64,000 nt of DNA. Origin: a bacterium (GTDB lineage Bacteria > RBG-13-66-14 > B26-G2 > WVWN01). Position numbers and translations under genes: made by a program. The notes under the pieces are model-generated. The model was not told the origin of the DNA, did not search any database, and saw only the letters and a list, made by a program, of their open reading frames with translations. This document shows, in pieces, positions 22,733 through 31,176 of this stretch (position 1 is its first letter; the number at the start of each line of letters is the position of its first letter). The stretch lies in the NCBI GenBank assembly GCA_035529855.1, contig DATKVX010000079.1, positions 22,845-86,844 of the forward strand. Direction: 5' to 3'.

Positions 22733-24307
22733 TTACTTACGTATGACTCTGCATTCTTCCGGGACTATCGCCGACGAAAAGTCCGGGACGCCTTCGCTCC
22801 AGGGCGCGCGGCGTACGACAATGGTATGGCCGGGGTTCTCGTATATTACGGCGAATTTCTTATAGGCACGGTAAAACGGTTTAATATGGCGACGGGTCTT
22901 GCCGTTTACGAAGATGGCTACCCGGATTTTATTCCTTTGTAGTATGTACTTCAGGTACCACAGGTCATCCTCTATTTCCCCGGCCGGGCACACATAAAAA
23001 TTGAGCGGGTGGTTGCTGTACGCCCGAACGGAGTAGTTGCTGTAGTTATCGGTATTTTCCTCCATATAGATTATGTCGTCCGGGCCCAACTCGCCCCGGC
23101 GCCACAAATCGCGCAATTTTAACGCAAGCTCGGCTTCTAAGGTGTGGCACGTATAGCACGGCCCCGGATAACCGTAACCGTAGTCCTTGATGGCGGCGTC
23201 GAAGTATGCGGTATAGGCGGCCGCGGCCGCGAACAATATTGATACGGTTATTTTTAACGCACGCCCGCTCGCCCGCCGCCATATCTCTACCGCGGCCAGC
23301 CCGGCGAAGGGGAAAAGAAGTAATAGGACGATCGAAAAGTAACGTTCGGGACATAGGCCGCAACCGACGGCGACGACGAGAACCGTAAGGCCGACGAATA
23401 GGGTTACGGCGCCGCCCCAAATAAGGAGGCGGCTTTCGTTGCGGATGTGACGGCGCCATACCAAAACCGCGCCGAGCACGCCGAAGGCCGCGGCCACCCG
23501 ACCGTCAAGCCACAGGCGCTCGAGGCCGTAGTAAGTACGCCGGTACCAGTGTAGGTTGGTGAGTACGTTAGCCATATCCGCTTTTAACGCCGGCATTAAC
23601 GGCCAAATGCCGCCGCCCCCCACAGCGAATGCTTTATGGCCCAATAGGACGCCCGCCAAAGCGGGTGGCGCCCCCCATAGTAGCCATCCGGCGACGCCGC
23701 GCGGGCGCGACCTGAATGGACGGTACGCGGCGTAGAGTATTAACGGCAGCGCGCCTTCGTAACGGGTGAGGGCGGCCGCGGCGAAGAGGAACCCCGCAGC
23801 CGCGGCGCCGCGTCGGCCCGCCGCGGCCCGGCTCGCGGCGTATACGCCCGCCGCCGTCCAGAAAAAGAACAGGCTGTCCGCCATCCCCTCGGAGAGCGTT
23901 ACGTTGTGGTGAACAGGCGAAAAGATGAAGAGGACGGCGGCAAAGCTCCCGGCTACCGGCCCCGCTAGCTCGCGGCCGAGGAGATACAAAAGGGCCGTCG
24001 TGCCGGCCGCGGCCGCTATGTTCAACGCCGTCCCGGTCCAGTATATATCCGGATAGATTTTAAGCAGGCCGGCCCAAAGCCAAAGCTGAAGAGGTAGGAA
24101 TTGATAGGTTTGGAAAACGCCGAAGTCGCCGAACGCCAAGTTATAGGCCTCTATACCGCGCGCGGGGCCGTCGGCGATGTACGTGAGCCTTATGTAGCGC
24201 GGGATGTAAGCGTGGAGGGCGTATATCGAGACCAGTACCTTTAGCGCGAAGAAACCCCAGGGCGCGAAGGCGCCGAACCACGTCGTCTTTGTGCGTCGCG
24301 AGCTCAT
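22733..24307 (-). CDS. GT39-type membrane glycosyltransferase, copy 2
   Basis: 524 residues with about nine to eleven hydrophobic segments up to residue 370 and a soluble C-terminal part. The first periplasmic loop has YIADGPARGIEAY, at the place where GT39/ArnT-type enzymes carry acidic catalytic residues. The segments FSPVHHNVT, EGMADSLFF and LTRYEG match the family layout. Such enzymes move a sugar from a polyprenyl-phosphate donor to protein or lipid in the periplasm. It is a tandem paralogue of the gene at 24395, sharing long exact stretches (YIADGPARGIEAY, MPALKADMA). No promoter was found in the 87-base gap, so it is probably co-transcribed with that gene. Confidence 0.8.
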   Translation of the reverse strand: MSSRRTKTTWFGAFAPWGFFALKVLVSIYALHAYIPRYIRLTYIADGPARGIEAYNLAFGDFGVFQTYQFLPLQLWLWAGLLKIYPDIYWTGTALNIAAAAGTTALLYLLGRELAGPVAGSFAAVLFIFSPVHHNVTLSEGMADSLFFFWTAAGVYAASRAAAGRRGAAAAGFLFAAAALTRYEGALPLILYAAYRPFRSRPRGVAGWLLWGAPPALAGVLLGHKAFAVGGGGIWPLMPALKADMANVLTNLHWYRRTYYGLERLWLDGRVAAAFGVLGAVLVWRRHIRNESRLLIWGGAVTLFVGLTVLVVAVGCGLCPERYFSIVLLLLFPFAGLAAVEIWRRASGRALKITVSILFAAAAAYTAYFDAAIKDYGYGYPGPCYTCHTLEAELALKLRDLWRRGELGPDDIIYMEENTDNYSNYSVRAYSNHPLNFYVCPAGEIEDDLWYLKYILQRNKIRVAIFVNGKTRRHIKPFYRAYKKFAVIYENPGHTIVVRRAPWSEGVPDFSSAIVPEECRVIRK

Positions 24308-24394
24308 TTTAGCAATTAGTAATCCTTCCCGAAATGGGGCGCCGTTCCCTGAGTCGTCGAAACGTACGCGCCGAATTCCGGGAGCCGACGACTT

Positions 24395-26014
24395 CTAAGG
24401 CCGGAGGTCGTAGACTTTTGCCAAGTGTCGACACACCTCGGACGAGAAATCGGGGATATCTCGCCACCCCTCGCGTAGTACGACTACCGTTTGATTGGGG
24501 TTTTCGTAGATTACCGCTCCCTTACCGATTTCGCCGTAGTACCGACGGGCCCGTTCGCGGTTTTCATCGCTTAGGATTATCGCGACCCGAACGTGATTAT
24601 TACGCATAAAGGGGACGAAGGATTTTAATTTTTTGCGGATTTTCTTCTGCGGGGCGAGCGTGAAATTTAAGGGGTGGTCGCTAAACGCCCGCAACGGGTA
24701 TTGTTCGAAGCGCCATTTGCCCTCCGAGCCCTCTCCGCCGATTTCTATGAGGACTTGTTCCTGAGGGCCGAGCTCGCCTTCCCGCCAGAGGTCCCTTAAA
24801 ACCACGGCGGTTTCCGCGGCGTATACGACCCCCGTATTGCAGGGCCCGTGGAAGCCGTAACCCGGCGTTAAGATAACGGCGTCCCATCCGGCGGTTATGA
24901 CGGCCGCCGTCGTCAACACTACGCCGACGACGACCGTCCTGGCGGTTGACGTCGCGAAAGCGACGAGTTCGGCCACGGCCAGGCCGGCGAAGGGGAAGAG
25001 GAGCAGAAGCGGCGTCGCGAAGTAGCGCTCCGGGCAGAACCCCAACCCTATGGCGACCGCGACCACCGTTAGCGCCCCGAAAATTATCGCCCAGCTGCTC
25101 CAAATCAGGAGGCGGTCGGCCGTACGCCACCGTTGGCGGAAGACGAGCGCCGCGCCCGCCAACCCCAAGGCCGCGGCGGCCCGGCCGTCGAACAACATCC
25201 GGTAGAAACCGTAGCCTAAGCGGCGGTACCATTGGGCGTTGGTAAGTATGCGCGCCATGTCGGCTTTCAAGGCCGGCATTAAGGGCCAAAGGCCGGCACC
25301 CGCGGGCTGGAACGCCTTGTGGCCGACGAACACGCCTGCTACGGCCAGCGGCGCGGCCCACAGGAGCCATCCCCCCAAGCCCCGCGGCCGGTGGCTAAAG
25401 ACGCGATAACCCGAGTATAACAGTAGGAACAGCATCCCCTCGTAGCGGGACAGCGCCGCGGCCGCGAAACAGAAGGCCGCGGCCCGCGAGCCGTGCAGGC
25501 CGGTTTCGGCCCGCGCGGCGAAGAAAACGCCGGCGACAAGGCCGAGATAAAATACGCTCTCCGCCATACCCATCGAGACGGTTACGTTGTGGTGCACGGG
25601 CGAGAAAGTGAAGATGAGGGCGGCTACGACGCCCGCCGAGGGCCCGGCCAGTCTTTTCCCCAAGAGATATAAGAACGCGGCGACGCCTGCGCCCGCGACT
25701 ACGTTAAGCGCGGTTCCGGTGAAGTAGATATCCGGCCAAATCTTAAGCAGGCCGGCCCAGATCCAAAGCGGCAACGGCGCGAACTGGTGCGTGGGGAAGA
25801 GCTCGAAACCGGCGTACGCCAGGCGGTAGGCCTCGATGCCGCGGGCCGGGCCGTCGGCGATGTACATTATACGCACGAAGCGTTCGACGTAGTAGTAGAC
25901 GAAGCCGGCGCTCACCGCGATTTTCAGCGCCGCGAAGCCGAACGGCGCCAGCCGCTCGAGCCATACTCGGGCCGTAACCCAGTAACCGGAATAGTCTTTG
26001 TTCGTAACCGCCAT
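24395..26014 (-). CDS. GT39-type membrane glycosyltransferase, copy 1
   Basis: 539 residues with the same plan as its neighbour: N-terminal helix, periplasmic loop YIADGPARGIEAY, then GTALNVVAGAGVAAFLYLLG, FSPVHHNVTVSMGMAES, LSRYEGMLFLLLY and a C-terminal soluble domain after about residue 380. The family places sugars from polyprenyl-phosphate carriers onto periplasmic acceptors; the GT2 gene at 13674 could make such a donor. The C-terminal domain of both copies ends with the pattern AVIYENPNQTVVVLR, implying a shared acceptor-binding part. It is driven by the promoter at 26119. The acceptor is unknown. Confidence 0.82.
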   Translation of the reverse strand: MAVTNKDYSGYWVTARVWLERLAPFGFAALKIAVSAGFVYYYVERFVRIMYIADGPARGIEAYRLAYAGFELFPTHQFAPLPLWIWAGLLKIWPDIYFTGTALNVVAGAGVAAFLYLLGKRLAGPSAGVVAALIFTFSPVHHNVTVSMGMAESVFYLGLVAGVFFAARAETGLHGSRAAAFCFAAAALSRYEGMLFLLLYSGYRVFSHRPRGLGGWLLWAAPLAVAGVFVGHKAFQPAGAGLWPLMPALKADMARILTNAQWYRRLGYGFYRMLFDGRAAAALGLAGAALVFRQRWRTADRLLIWSSWAIIFGALTVVAVAIGLGFCPERYFATPLLLLFPFAGLAVAELVAFATSTARTVVVGVVLTTAAVITAGWDAVILTPGYGFHGPCNTGVVYAAETAVVLRDLWREGELGPQEQVLIEIGGEGSEGKWRFEQYPLRAFSDHPLNFTLAPQKKIRKKLKSFVPFMRNNHVRVAIILSDENRERARRYYGEIGKGAVIYENPNQTVVVLREGWRDIPDFSSEVCRHLAKVYDLRP

Positions 26015-26118
26015 TTAATCGCTTTAGCGAGTCCGGTCCGGCGCGGCCTTGCGCCGCCGGCGCGCGCTCCTCTTTGGGTTTATTAAACCGCGGAAGCTCG
26101 GGCGAAGGACGTCCGGCG

Positions 26119-26147
26119 ATTCTATCACGACGTAATCTCCTACTCAA
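26119..26147 (-). promoter_or_regulatory. Sigma-70-type promoter for the GT39 pair
   Basis: On the minus strand TTGAGT (26147-26142), 17-base spacer, TAGAAT (26124-26119), about 100 bases before the ATG at 26014. Confidence 0.6.
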
Positions 26148-26350
26148 GCCTGACTTTCCGGGCTCGTTCGTTTCATAAACCGCTTTAACGGCGGCGCGGG
26201 GTATAGGCCGCGGGAGGCGAGCTCGGCAAGAGGGGGTTGGCGCGCGGGGCCCTCGCGACTTACGCGGGGTCCTTCGCGTACGCCGCGTACGCCGGGCGGT
26301 TTATACCGGTATTTCCGCGTGGCGCGCGGCGGCCGCCCCGCTAACGTTAA

Positions 26351-26370
26351 TTTGTGCCAATTATCACAAA
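26351..26370. promoter_or_regulatory. Rex-operator-like palindrome upstream of nuoA
   Basis: The sequence TTGTGCCAATTATCACAA (26352-26369) has perfect outer arms TTGTG / CACAA separated by eight bases with an AATT centre; T26351 and A26370 extend the arms to six. The known Rex consensus is TTGTGAA-N4-TTCACAA, of the same total length. Rex is a redox repressor that senses NADH/NAD+ and controls NADH dehydrogenase operons in several bacteria. The site lies just upstream of the candidate nuo -35 element. A CRP/FNR-type site (TGTG-N8-CACA) is the main alternative. No rex gene is in the window. Confidence 0.55.
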
Positions 26371-26374
26371 ACGC

Positions 26375-26402
26375 TTGACTTCGACGGTCAAGTGTGTTAT
26401 CG
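26375..26402 (+). promoter_or_regulatory. Candidate promoter of the nuo operon
   Basis: TTGACT (26375-26380), 16-base spacer, TTATCG (26397-26402). The -35 is embedded in an inverted repeat CTTGAC-N7-GTCAAG (26374-26392). The -10 is weak, which would suit a regulated promoter. Confidence 0.4.
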
Positions 26403-26430
26403 AGAGGAAAATTTCAGCGAGGTACGGGTT

Positions 26431-26787
26431 TTGCTAACCGATTACGCGTTCGTTGCGTTCTTCATTTTCTTCGGTATTTTCTTCGTCGCCGCGGCCCTTA
26501 TCGGCGCGTGGTTTATCCGTCCGCAGCGGCCCAGCCGCATAAAGGCCGACATTTACGAGTGCGGCGAGACCACCCGCGGCACCGCGTGGGTTCAATACAA
26601 CGTCCGGTTTTACCTCGTCGCTTTGGCGTTCGTTGTCTTCGACGTCGAAGCGGCTTTTCTTTTACCCTGGGCCGTCGCCGCGAAGAAGCTGGGGTTGTAC
26701 GCTTTCGTCGAGATGATGATATTCATCGGCATCCTACTCGTGGCGTTGGCGTACGCGTGGCGTAGGGGGGGCCTGAAGTGGGTGTAA
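26431..26787 (+). CDS. nuoA: NADH-quinone oxidoreductase subunit A
   Basis: 118 residues from a TTG start at 26431, chosen because GCGAGG lies eight bases upstream and gives a normal NuoA N-terminus ([18 protein letters not shown]). Three membrane helices are visible, with the conserved YECGE in the first loop and [12 protein letters not shown] in the second helix. NuoA is one of the small membrane subunits at the quinone-site junction of complex I. It overlaps nuoB by ten bases. Confidence 0.93.
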   Translation: MLTDYAFVAFFIFFGIFFVAAALIGAWFIRPQRPSRIKADIYECGETTRGTAWVQYNVRFYLVALAFVVFDVEAAFLLPWAVAAKKLGLYAFVEMMIFIGILLVALAYAWRRGGLKWV

Positions 26788-27347
26788 TAGCCAGGCTGCC
26801 GGTTTACTGGGAGAAGCTGCCCGGCGGCGGCATCGTCACGACGAACCTCGAGAAGCTCCTCAACTGGTCGCGGGCCTCGAGCATCTGGTACATGATATTC
26901 GGCCTCGCCTGTTGCGCCATCGAGATGATGGCCGCGGGCGCGTCGCGCTACGACTTCGACCGCTTCGGCATGATGTTCCGGGCGACGCCGCGCCAGTCCG
27001 ATTTGATGTTCATCTCCGGGACCATCACGCTCAAGATGGCGCCGCGCATCCGCCGCCTGTGGGAGCAGCTGGCGGAGCCGCGTTACGTCGTCGCGATGGG
27101 CTCCTGCGCCATCTCCGGCGGCGGCTTCTACTACGACGCGTACAGCGTCCTCAAAGGCATAGACAAAATAATCCCGGTGGACGTCTACGTCCCCGGCTGC
27201 CCGCCCCGGCCCGAAGCCCTTATGCACGGCTGCCTGAAGTTGCAAGAGAAGATAAAGCGCGAGAGCCTGGTACAAGCCTTCGGCAGCTTCGACGAAGAGC
27301 ACGCGCCTCGCGAGCGCCTCGACGGCCGGTGGATTCTGGCGAAGTAA
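26778..27347 (+). CDS. nuoB: NADH-quinone oxidoreductase subunit B
   Basis: 189 residues with GTG start, overlapping nuoA. It carries the N2 iron-sulfur cluster: tandem Cys in [11 protein letters not shown], Cys in [10 protein letters not shown], and Cys in [11 protein letters not shown]. The Arg-rich, redox-coupling segment [12 protein letters not shown] is also present. NuoB hands electrons to quinone together with NuoD. Length and motifs are normal. Confidence 0.97.
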   Translation: MGVIARLPVYWEKLPGGGIVTTNLEKLLNWSRASSIWYMIFGLACCAIEMMAAGASRYDFDRFGMMFRATPRQSDLMFISGTITLKMAPRIRRLWEQLAEPRYVVAMGSCAISGGGFYYDAYSVLKGIDKIIPVDVYVPGCPPRPEALMHGCLKLQEKIKRESLVQAFGSFDEEHAPRERLDGRWILAK

Positions 27348-27407
27348 CCAAGTCGGCTTAATCCTCTTTCTCACCGTTCTTTCGGCTGGTTGAGATTCGG
27401 ACCGCAC

Positions 27408-27902
27408 ATGGCCGGATTACCTCTCGAGCAGATAGCAGACAAGGTCAAGGACGCGGTAGGCGACGTCGTCGTCGACGTGAACGAGGGCGACCGGGTCCCG
27501 TTCCTGCGGGTGGAGGCGGGCGCCGTCGCCCGGCTGGCGCGCTTCCTCCGCGACGACGCCGAGCTGGCCTTCGATTTCTTGATGTACATAACCGCGGTCG
27601 ACTTCCCGGACGAGGACAAGCTCACGCTCGTATATCATTACTTCTCCTACCGGAACCAGCAGTCGTTGATGGTGAAGGCCGACGTGCCGCGCCGGGGCGG
27701 CGCGGCGCGGTCGATAGCCCACATCTACGCCGCCGCGGATTGGCTCGAGCGCGAGGTCTACGACCTCTTCGGCGTGACCTTCGAGGGCCACCCCAACCTC
27801 ACGCGCATCCTGACGCCGGAGGGCTTCGAGGGCCACCCGCTCCTCAAGGATTTCGCGAGCGAGGACTACGTGCCGTTCCCGGACAAGATGCCGGGGAAAT
27901 AG
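27408..27902 (+). CDS. nuoC: NADH-quinone oxidoreductase subunit C
   Basis: 164 residues from the ATG at 27408; a TTG at 27390 could add six. The 30-kDa subunit signature is clear in [20 protein letters not shown] followed by [11 protein letters not shown], and in [12 protein letters not shown] and YHYFSYR upstream. It is a separate gene here, not fused to nuoD. It forms part of the peripheral arm. Confidence 0.95.
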   Translation: MAGLPLEQIADKVKDAVGDVVVDVNEGDRVPFLRVEAGAVARLARFLRDDAELAFDFLMYITAVDFPDEDKLTLVYHYFSYRNQQSLMVKADVPRRGGAARSIAHIYAAADWLEREVYDLFGVTFEGHPNLTRILTPEGFEGHPLLKDFASEDYVPFPDKMPGK

Positions 27903-27925
27903 CCCAAGGCTGCCAAGCCGGTCTT

Positions 27926-29041
27926 ATGCCCACCGATACCGCGATACATACCCAGGAGTTCCAGGTCAACATGGGGCCGCAGCACCCGTCGACGCACGGC
28001 GTCTTCCGTATGGTGCTGACGATGGACGGCGAGCGCGTCGTCGACAGCGAGCCGCACGTCGGCTTCCTCCATCGCTCGATGGAGAAGATGGCCGAGAACC
28101 GCCTCTACATCCAGTTCCTGCCGATGGCGGACCGCATCGACTACCTGAGCTCGTTGTTCTGCGCCGCGGCGCACTGCGAAGCGGTCGAGCAACTGATGGA
28201 GATAGAGGTGCCGCCGCGGGCCAAGTACCTCCGCACGATGTTCATGGAGCTCAACCGCATCGCCTCGCACTGCATCTTCTTCGGCGTCTTCGCGCTCGAC
28301 CTGGGCGCGGTGACGCCCTTCCTCTACGGCTTCCGCGAGCGCGAGCTCACTATGGACCTGTTGGAGATGACGACGGGCCAGCGGATGACGTTCAACTACC
28401 TACGCTTCGGCGGCGTGGCCGCGGACCTGCCGGATTCGTTTTTCCCGGCGGCGGAGAAGTTCCTGAAAGTTTTTCCGGGCAGAATTACCGACTACGAGCG
28501 CATCCTGAACGAGAACGAGATCTTCCTGGCGCGCACGAAGGGCGTGGGCGTAGTGGAAGGCGCCCGGGCCGTCAACTACGGCTGGAGCGGCCCCAACCTC
28601 CGCGCCTCGGGCGTGGACTTTGACCTTCGCCGGAACATGCCGTACGAGGCGTACGGCGAGCTGGGGTACGAGCCGGTGGTGCTCACGAGGGGAGATTGCT
28701 ACGACCGCTACCTGGCCCGCATCCTCGAGATGCGCGCCTCGCACGCGTTGATAAAGAAGTGCCTGGAGGGATTGCCCGACGGGCCGACCGTGAAAGAGAA
28801 AGTGCCCAAGTTCCCCAAAGTCCCGGCGGGCGAGGTCTACGCGCGCGTCGAGTCGCCGCGGGGCGACTACGGCCTATACCTCGTCTCGGACGGTGCCGAC
28901 AAGCCGTACCGCTACAAGCTGCGGACGCCGTCGTTCAACAACCTCTCCATGATACGGGAGATGCTCCGGGGCGTATACCTGGCGGACATCGTGCCGATAT
29001 TCGGCTCGCTGGACGTCATCTTGCCGGACGTCGACAGGTAA
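27926..29041 (+). CDS. nuoD: NADH-quinone oxidoreductase subunit D
   Basis: 371 residues from the ATG at 27926; reading further upstream in the same frame only gives an antisense-like, Pro/Arg-rich extension over nuoC. The family signatures are NMGPQHPSTHGVFR, EPHVGFLHRSMEKMAE and MELNRIASH, with PSFNNL near the C-terminus. NuoD forms the quinone pocket with NuoB. It ends 16 bases before nuoH. Confidence 0.97.
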   Translation: MPTDTAIHTQEFQVNMGPQHPSTHGVFRMVLTMDGERVVDSEPHVGFLHRSMEKMAENRLYIQFLPMADRIDYLSSLFCAAAHCEAVEQLMEIEVPPRAKYLRTMFMELNRIASHCIFFGVFALDLGAVTPFLYGFRERELTMDLLEMTTGQRMTFNYLRFGGVAADLPDSFFPAAEKFLKVFPGRITDYERILNENEIFLARTKGVGVVEGARAVNYGWSGPNLRASGVDFDLRRNMPYEAYGELGYEPVVLTRGDCYDRYLARILEMRASHALIKKCLEGLPDGPTVKEKVPKFPKVPAGEVYARVESPRGDYGLYLVSDGADKPYRYKLRTPSFNNLSMIREMLRGVYLADIVPIFGSLDVILPDVDR

Positions 29042-29057
29042 ATACCGCGCGAAGCGT

Positions 29058-30086
29058 ATGATAATTCACCCCGTACTCTCTTGGCTTAATGAATGGTGGA
29101 AGGGCGTCGTAGCGAGCTACGGCCTGCCGTCGTGGTTCGTCCCCGCGGCCCAAATGGTCGTCCACGCAATATTAATAGCCGGCTTCATCGCGGTATTGGT
29201 CCTGTTCCTCATCTGGCTCACGCGCAAGGTTTCGGCACACATCCAGCAGCGCTTCGGGCCCATGCGCGTGGGGTGGCACGGCGCGGTCCAGACCGTCGCC
29301 GACGCGCTGAAGCTGGTGCAGAAGGAGGATACGACGCCGCGCAGCTGCGACCGGCCGGTCTTCAATATAGCGCCGTTCCTGGCCTTCGCGCCCACCGTCG
29401 TGGCCTTCGTCGTTATCCCGTTCGGCGACGGCGCCATCATCCGCGACCTGAACATCGGCGTACTGTTCCTTTTCGCCATTACGACCATAAACGTTATCGC
29501 CGTCATTTCGGGCGGCTGGGCGTCGGGCTCGAAGTACTCGTTGTTGGGCGGGTTTCGCTCCGCGGCGCAGCTCGTCTCGTACGAGGTTCCGCTGGTGCTC
29601 TCGGCGCTGGGCGTCATCATGCTCGCCGGCTCGATGAAGATGGGGGCCATCGTCGACGCGCAGAGCGGAATCTGGTTCGTGGTGTATCAACCGCTGGCGT
29701 TCGCGATCTACGTCATCGCCGCCACGGCGGAGGTGAACCGTACGCCGTTCGACATCCCCGAGGCCGAGCAGGAGCTGGTGGCGGGGTTCAACGTCGAGTA
29801 CTCCGGTATGAAGTTCGCGATGTTCTTCCTGGCGGAGTTCGCGAACATGTTCCTGGTCTCGGCTATCGCGGCGACGCTCTTCCTGGGCGGCTGGCGGGGC
29901 CCTTGGCTGCCGGGCGAGTTCTGGTTCCTCATCAAGTCTTTCGCGATCGTATTGTTGTTGATGTTCTTCAGGTGGACCTATCCCCGGCTGCGCGTCGACC
30001 AGCTGATGTCGTTCGCTTGGAAGTTCCTACTGCCGCTCGCGTTCCTGAACATAATAATAACCGGCCTTATAATCGTTCTGATATAG
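29058..30086 (+). CDS. nuoH: NADH-quinone oxidoreductase subunit H
   Basis: 342 residues, about eight membrane helices. Signatures include QQRFGPMRVGWHGAVQTVAD, the GGWASGSKYSLLGGFRSAAQ segment, and EVNRTPFDIPEAEQELVAGF, the loop that contacts the quinone site. NuoH anchors the peripheral arm to the membrane arm. It is followed at three bases by nuoI. Confidence 0.97.
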   Translation: MIIHPVLSWLNEWWKGVVASYGLPSWFVPAAQMVVHAILIAGFIAVLVLFLIWLTRKVSAHIQQRFGPMRVGWHGAVQTVADALKLVQKEDTTPRSCDRPVFNIAPFLAFAPTVVAFVVIPFGDGAIIRDLNIGVLFLFAITTINVIAVISGGWASGSKYSLLGGFRSAAQLVSYEVPLVLSALGVIMLAGSMKMGAIVDAQSGIWFVVYQPLAFAIYVIAATAEVNRTPFDIPEAEQELVAGFNVEYSGMKFAMFFLAEFANMFLVSAIAATLFLGGWRGPWLPGEFWFLIKSFAIVLLLMFFRWTYPRLRVDQLMSFAWKFLLPLAFLNIIITGLIIVLI

Positions 30087-30089
30087 AGT

Positions 30090-30551
30090 ATGGTGATTTT
30101 CCGGGCTATCGCGAGGTTGGTAAAGGGTACGTGGTGGCTGCTCGTCGGCTTGGCCACGACGACCAAGCACTTGCTGCGCCGCGCCATAACGGTCCAGTAC
30201 CCCAAGGAGCGGTTCGAGCAGTGGCCGCGGTTCCGGGGCCGCGTCGCGATGGTCCCGGACGACGAAGGCGGTCATAAATGCACGGCGTGTGCCCAGTGCA
30301 TTCGCGTTTGCCCGGCGGCTTGCATCACGCTCGAGCGCCACAAAGAGGAGGGCGTCAAAGGGTTCGTCGTCGACGGTTACTTTATAAACCTCGGCCTGTG
30401 CATATACTGCGGCTTGTGCGTCGAGGCTTGCAACTTCGGCGCGCTGGCGATGATACCCGAGTACGAGATGTCGGTTTACGATAAATCGGAGTTGGTATAC
30501 GACATTACTAAGTTGTTGTCGCGCCAGCTCGAGCCGGAGTTTAAGAAATAG
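30090..30551 (+). CDS. nuoI: NADH-quinone oxidoreductase subunit I
   Basis: 153 residues with two [4Fe-4S] motifs: CTACAQCIRVCPAAC and CIYCGLCVEACNFGA, giving clusters N6a and N6b. In complexes without NuoEFG this is the first cluster pair, and a ferredoxin-like donor is thought to dock near it. The upstream gene nuoG (with E and F) is missing from the operon. An 80-base gap and an unrelated gene follow before nuoJ. Confidence 0.97.
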   Translation: MVIFRAIARLVKGTWWLLVGLATTTKHLLRRAITVQYPKERFEQWPRFRGRVAMVPDDEGGHKCTACAQCIRVCPAACITLERHKEEGVKGFVVDGYFINLGLCIYCGLCVEACNFGALAMIPEYEMSVYDKSELVYDITKLLSRQLEPEFKK

Positions 30552-30631
30552 GTCGCGGCGTTCGCCCGGAGATAAAAAGTAAAAGGTTACGGGGTCAAAA
30601 GTTAGGGGAAGAGGTCGGCACAGGTATCGCG

Positions 30632-31153
30632 ATGGAAGTACGGGGAATATTCTACCGGGCTTTAAAGCAAGTGTTCCCGCATATCGGCGAGATCGTGGGG
30701 GAGGGACTAGGTAAATATTTCGAGGATATCGACGGCGCGGGTTGGTACGAAGCCGCTCCGTATCTCGCGACGGTGGAGTACCTTCGCGACCGCATTTCGC
30801 CGCAAGTCATGGTTTTAATAGGAAACCAACTGGTGGAAACCATTAGGGAGTATATGCCGGATTTCGACGTCGATTCGCCTGCGGAGTTGGCCGAAAAGCT
30901 ACCGGAGTTGTACCGTAATTTCGTACGCGGGGAAGGGACGGGAGACTGGCACGTCGAGGAGTTCGCGGCCGGCCGGGCCGTAATCCGCGAAACGGGCATC
31001 ACCGGGAGCGTGGATTTTAGCGTAGGCGTTATTAAGAGCAGCCTCGAGGCGGTCGGCGCGTATAACGTCCGGGTAGCCGTCATCGACGATCGCGCAGAGG
31101 GTGCCGACGCCAACCGCTACCTGGTGGAATGGCTCGAGCCCGACGCGGATTAA
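30632..31153 (+). CDS. Unknown protein inserted in the nuo operon, resembling DUF2378-like proteins
   Basis: 173 residues, no signal peptide or membrane helix. It reads as a helical N-terminal half (GWYEAAPYLATVEYLRDRIS, LIGNQLVETIREYMPDF, ELAEKLPELYRNFVRGE) and a beta-rich end (GRAVIRETGITGSVDFSVG, then YNVRVAVIDDR). The order helix pair, LPxLYRxFxxG, then a short beta-hairpin resembles the myxobacterial DUF2378 / heme-NO-binding-like group, but this is a weak pattern match. It has its own 80-base leader and sits between nuoI and nuoJ, so it may be a sensor or assembly factor for complex I. It could also be an unrelated passenger. Confidence 0.55.
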   Translation: MEVRGIFYRALKQVFPHIGEIVGEGLGKYFEDIDGAGWYEAAPYLATVEYLRDRISPQVMVLIGNQLVETIREYMPDFDVDSPAELAEKLPELYRNFVRGEGTGDWHVEEFAAGRAVIRETGITGSVDFSVGVIKSSLEAVGAYNVRVAVIDDRAEGADANRYLVEWLEPDAD

Positions 31154-31176
31154 ATACCGCGGGGCCGCGTTAAAAT

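Larger units (their letters stand above)
26015..26430. other. Intergenic control region between the GT39 pair and the nuo operon
   Basis: 416 bases without a gene. The left part holds the minus-strand promoter of the GT39 pair (26119-26147). The middle (26150-26340) is GC-rich, with a short tandem GCGTACGCC near 26276-26293 and no ORF I can support. The right end holds a Rex-like palindrome (26351-26370), a second inverted repeat CTTGAC-N7-GTCAAG (26374-26392), the nuo promoter candidate and the nuoA ribosome site. Confidence 0.7.

Noticed and set aside
26276..26293. Short tandem repeat GCGTACGCC as a regulatory repeat or array
   Set aside because: Only two units in a GC-rich stretch; chance is a sufficient explanation.
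27740..27925. N-terminal extension of nuoD upstream of 27926
   Set aside because: The extension overlaps nuoC in another frame and is Pro/Arg-rich; the ATG at 27926 gives the normal NuoD start.
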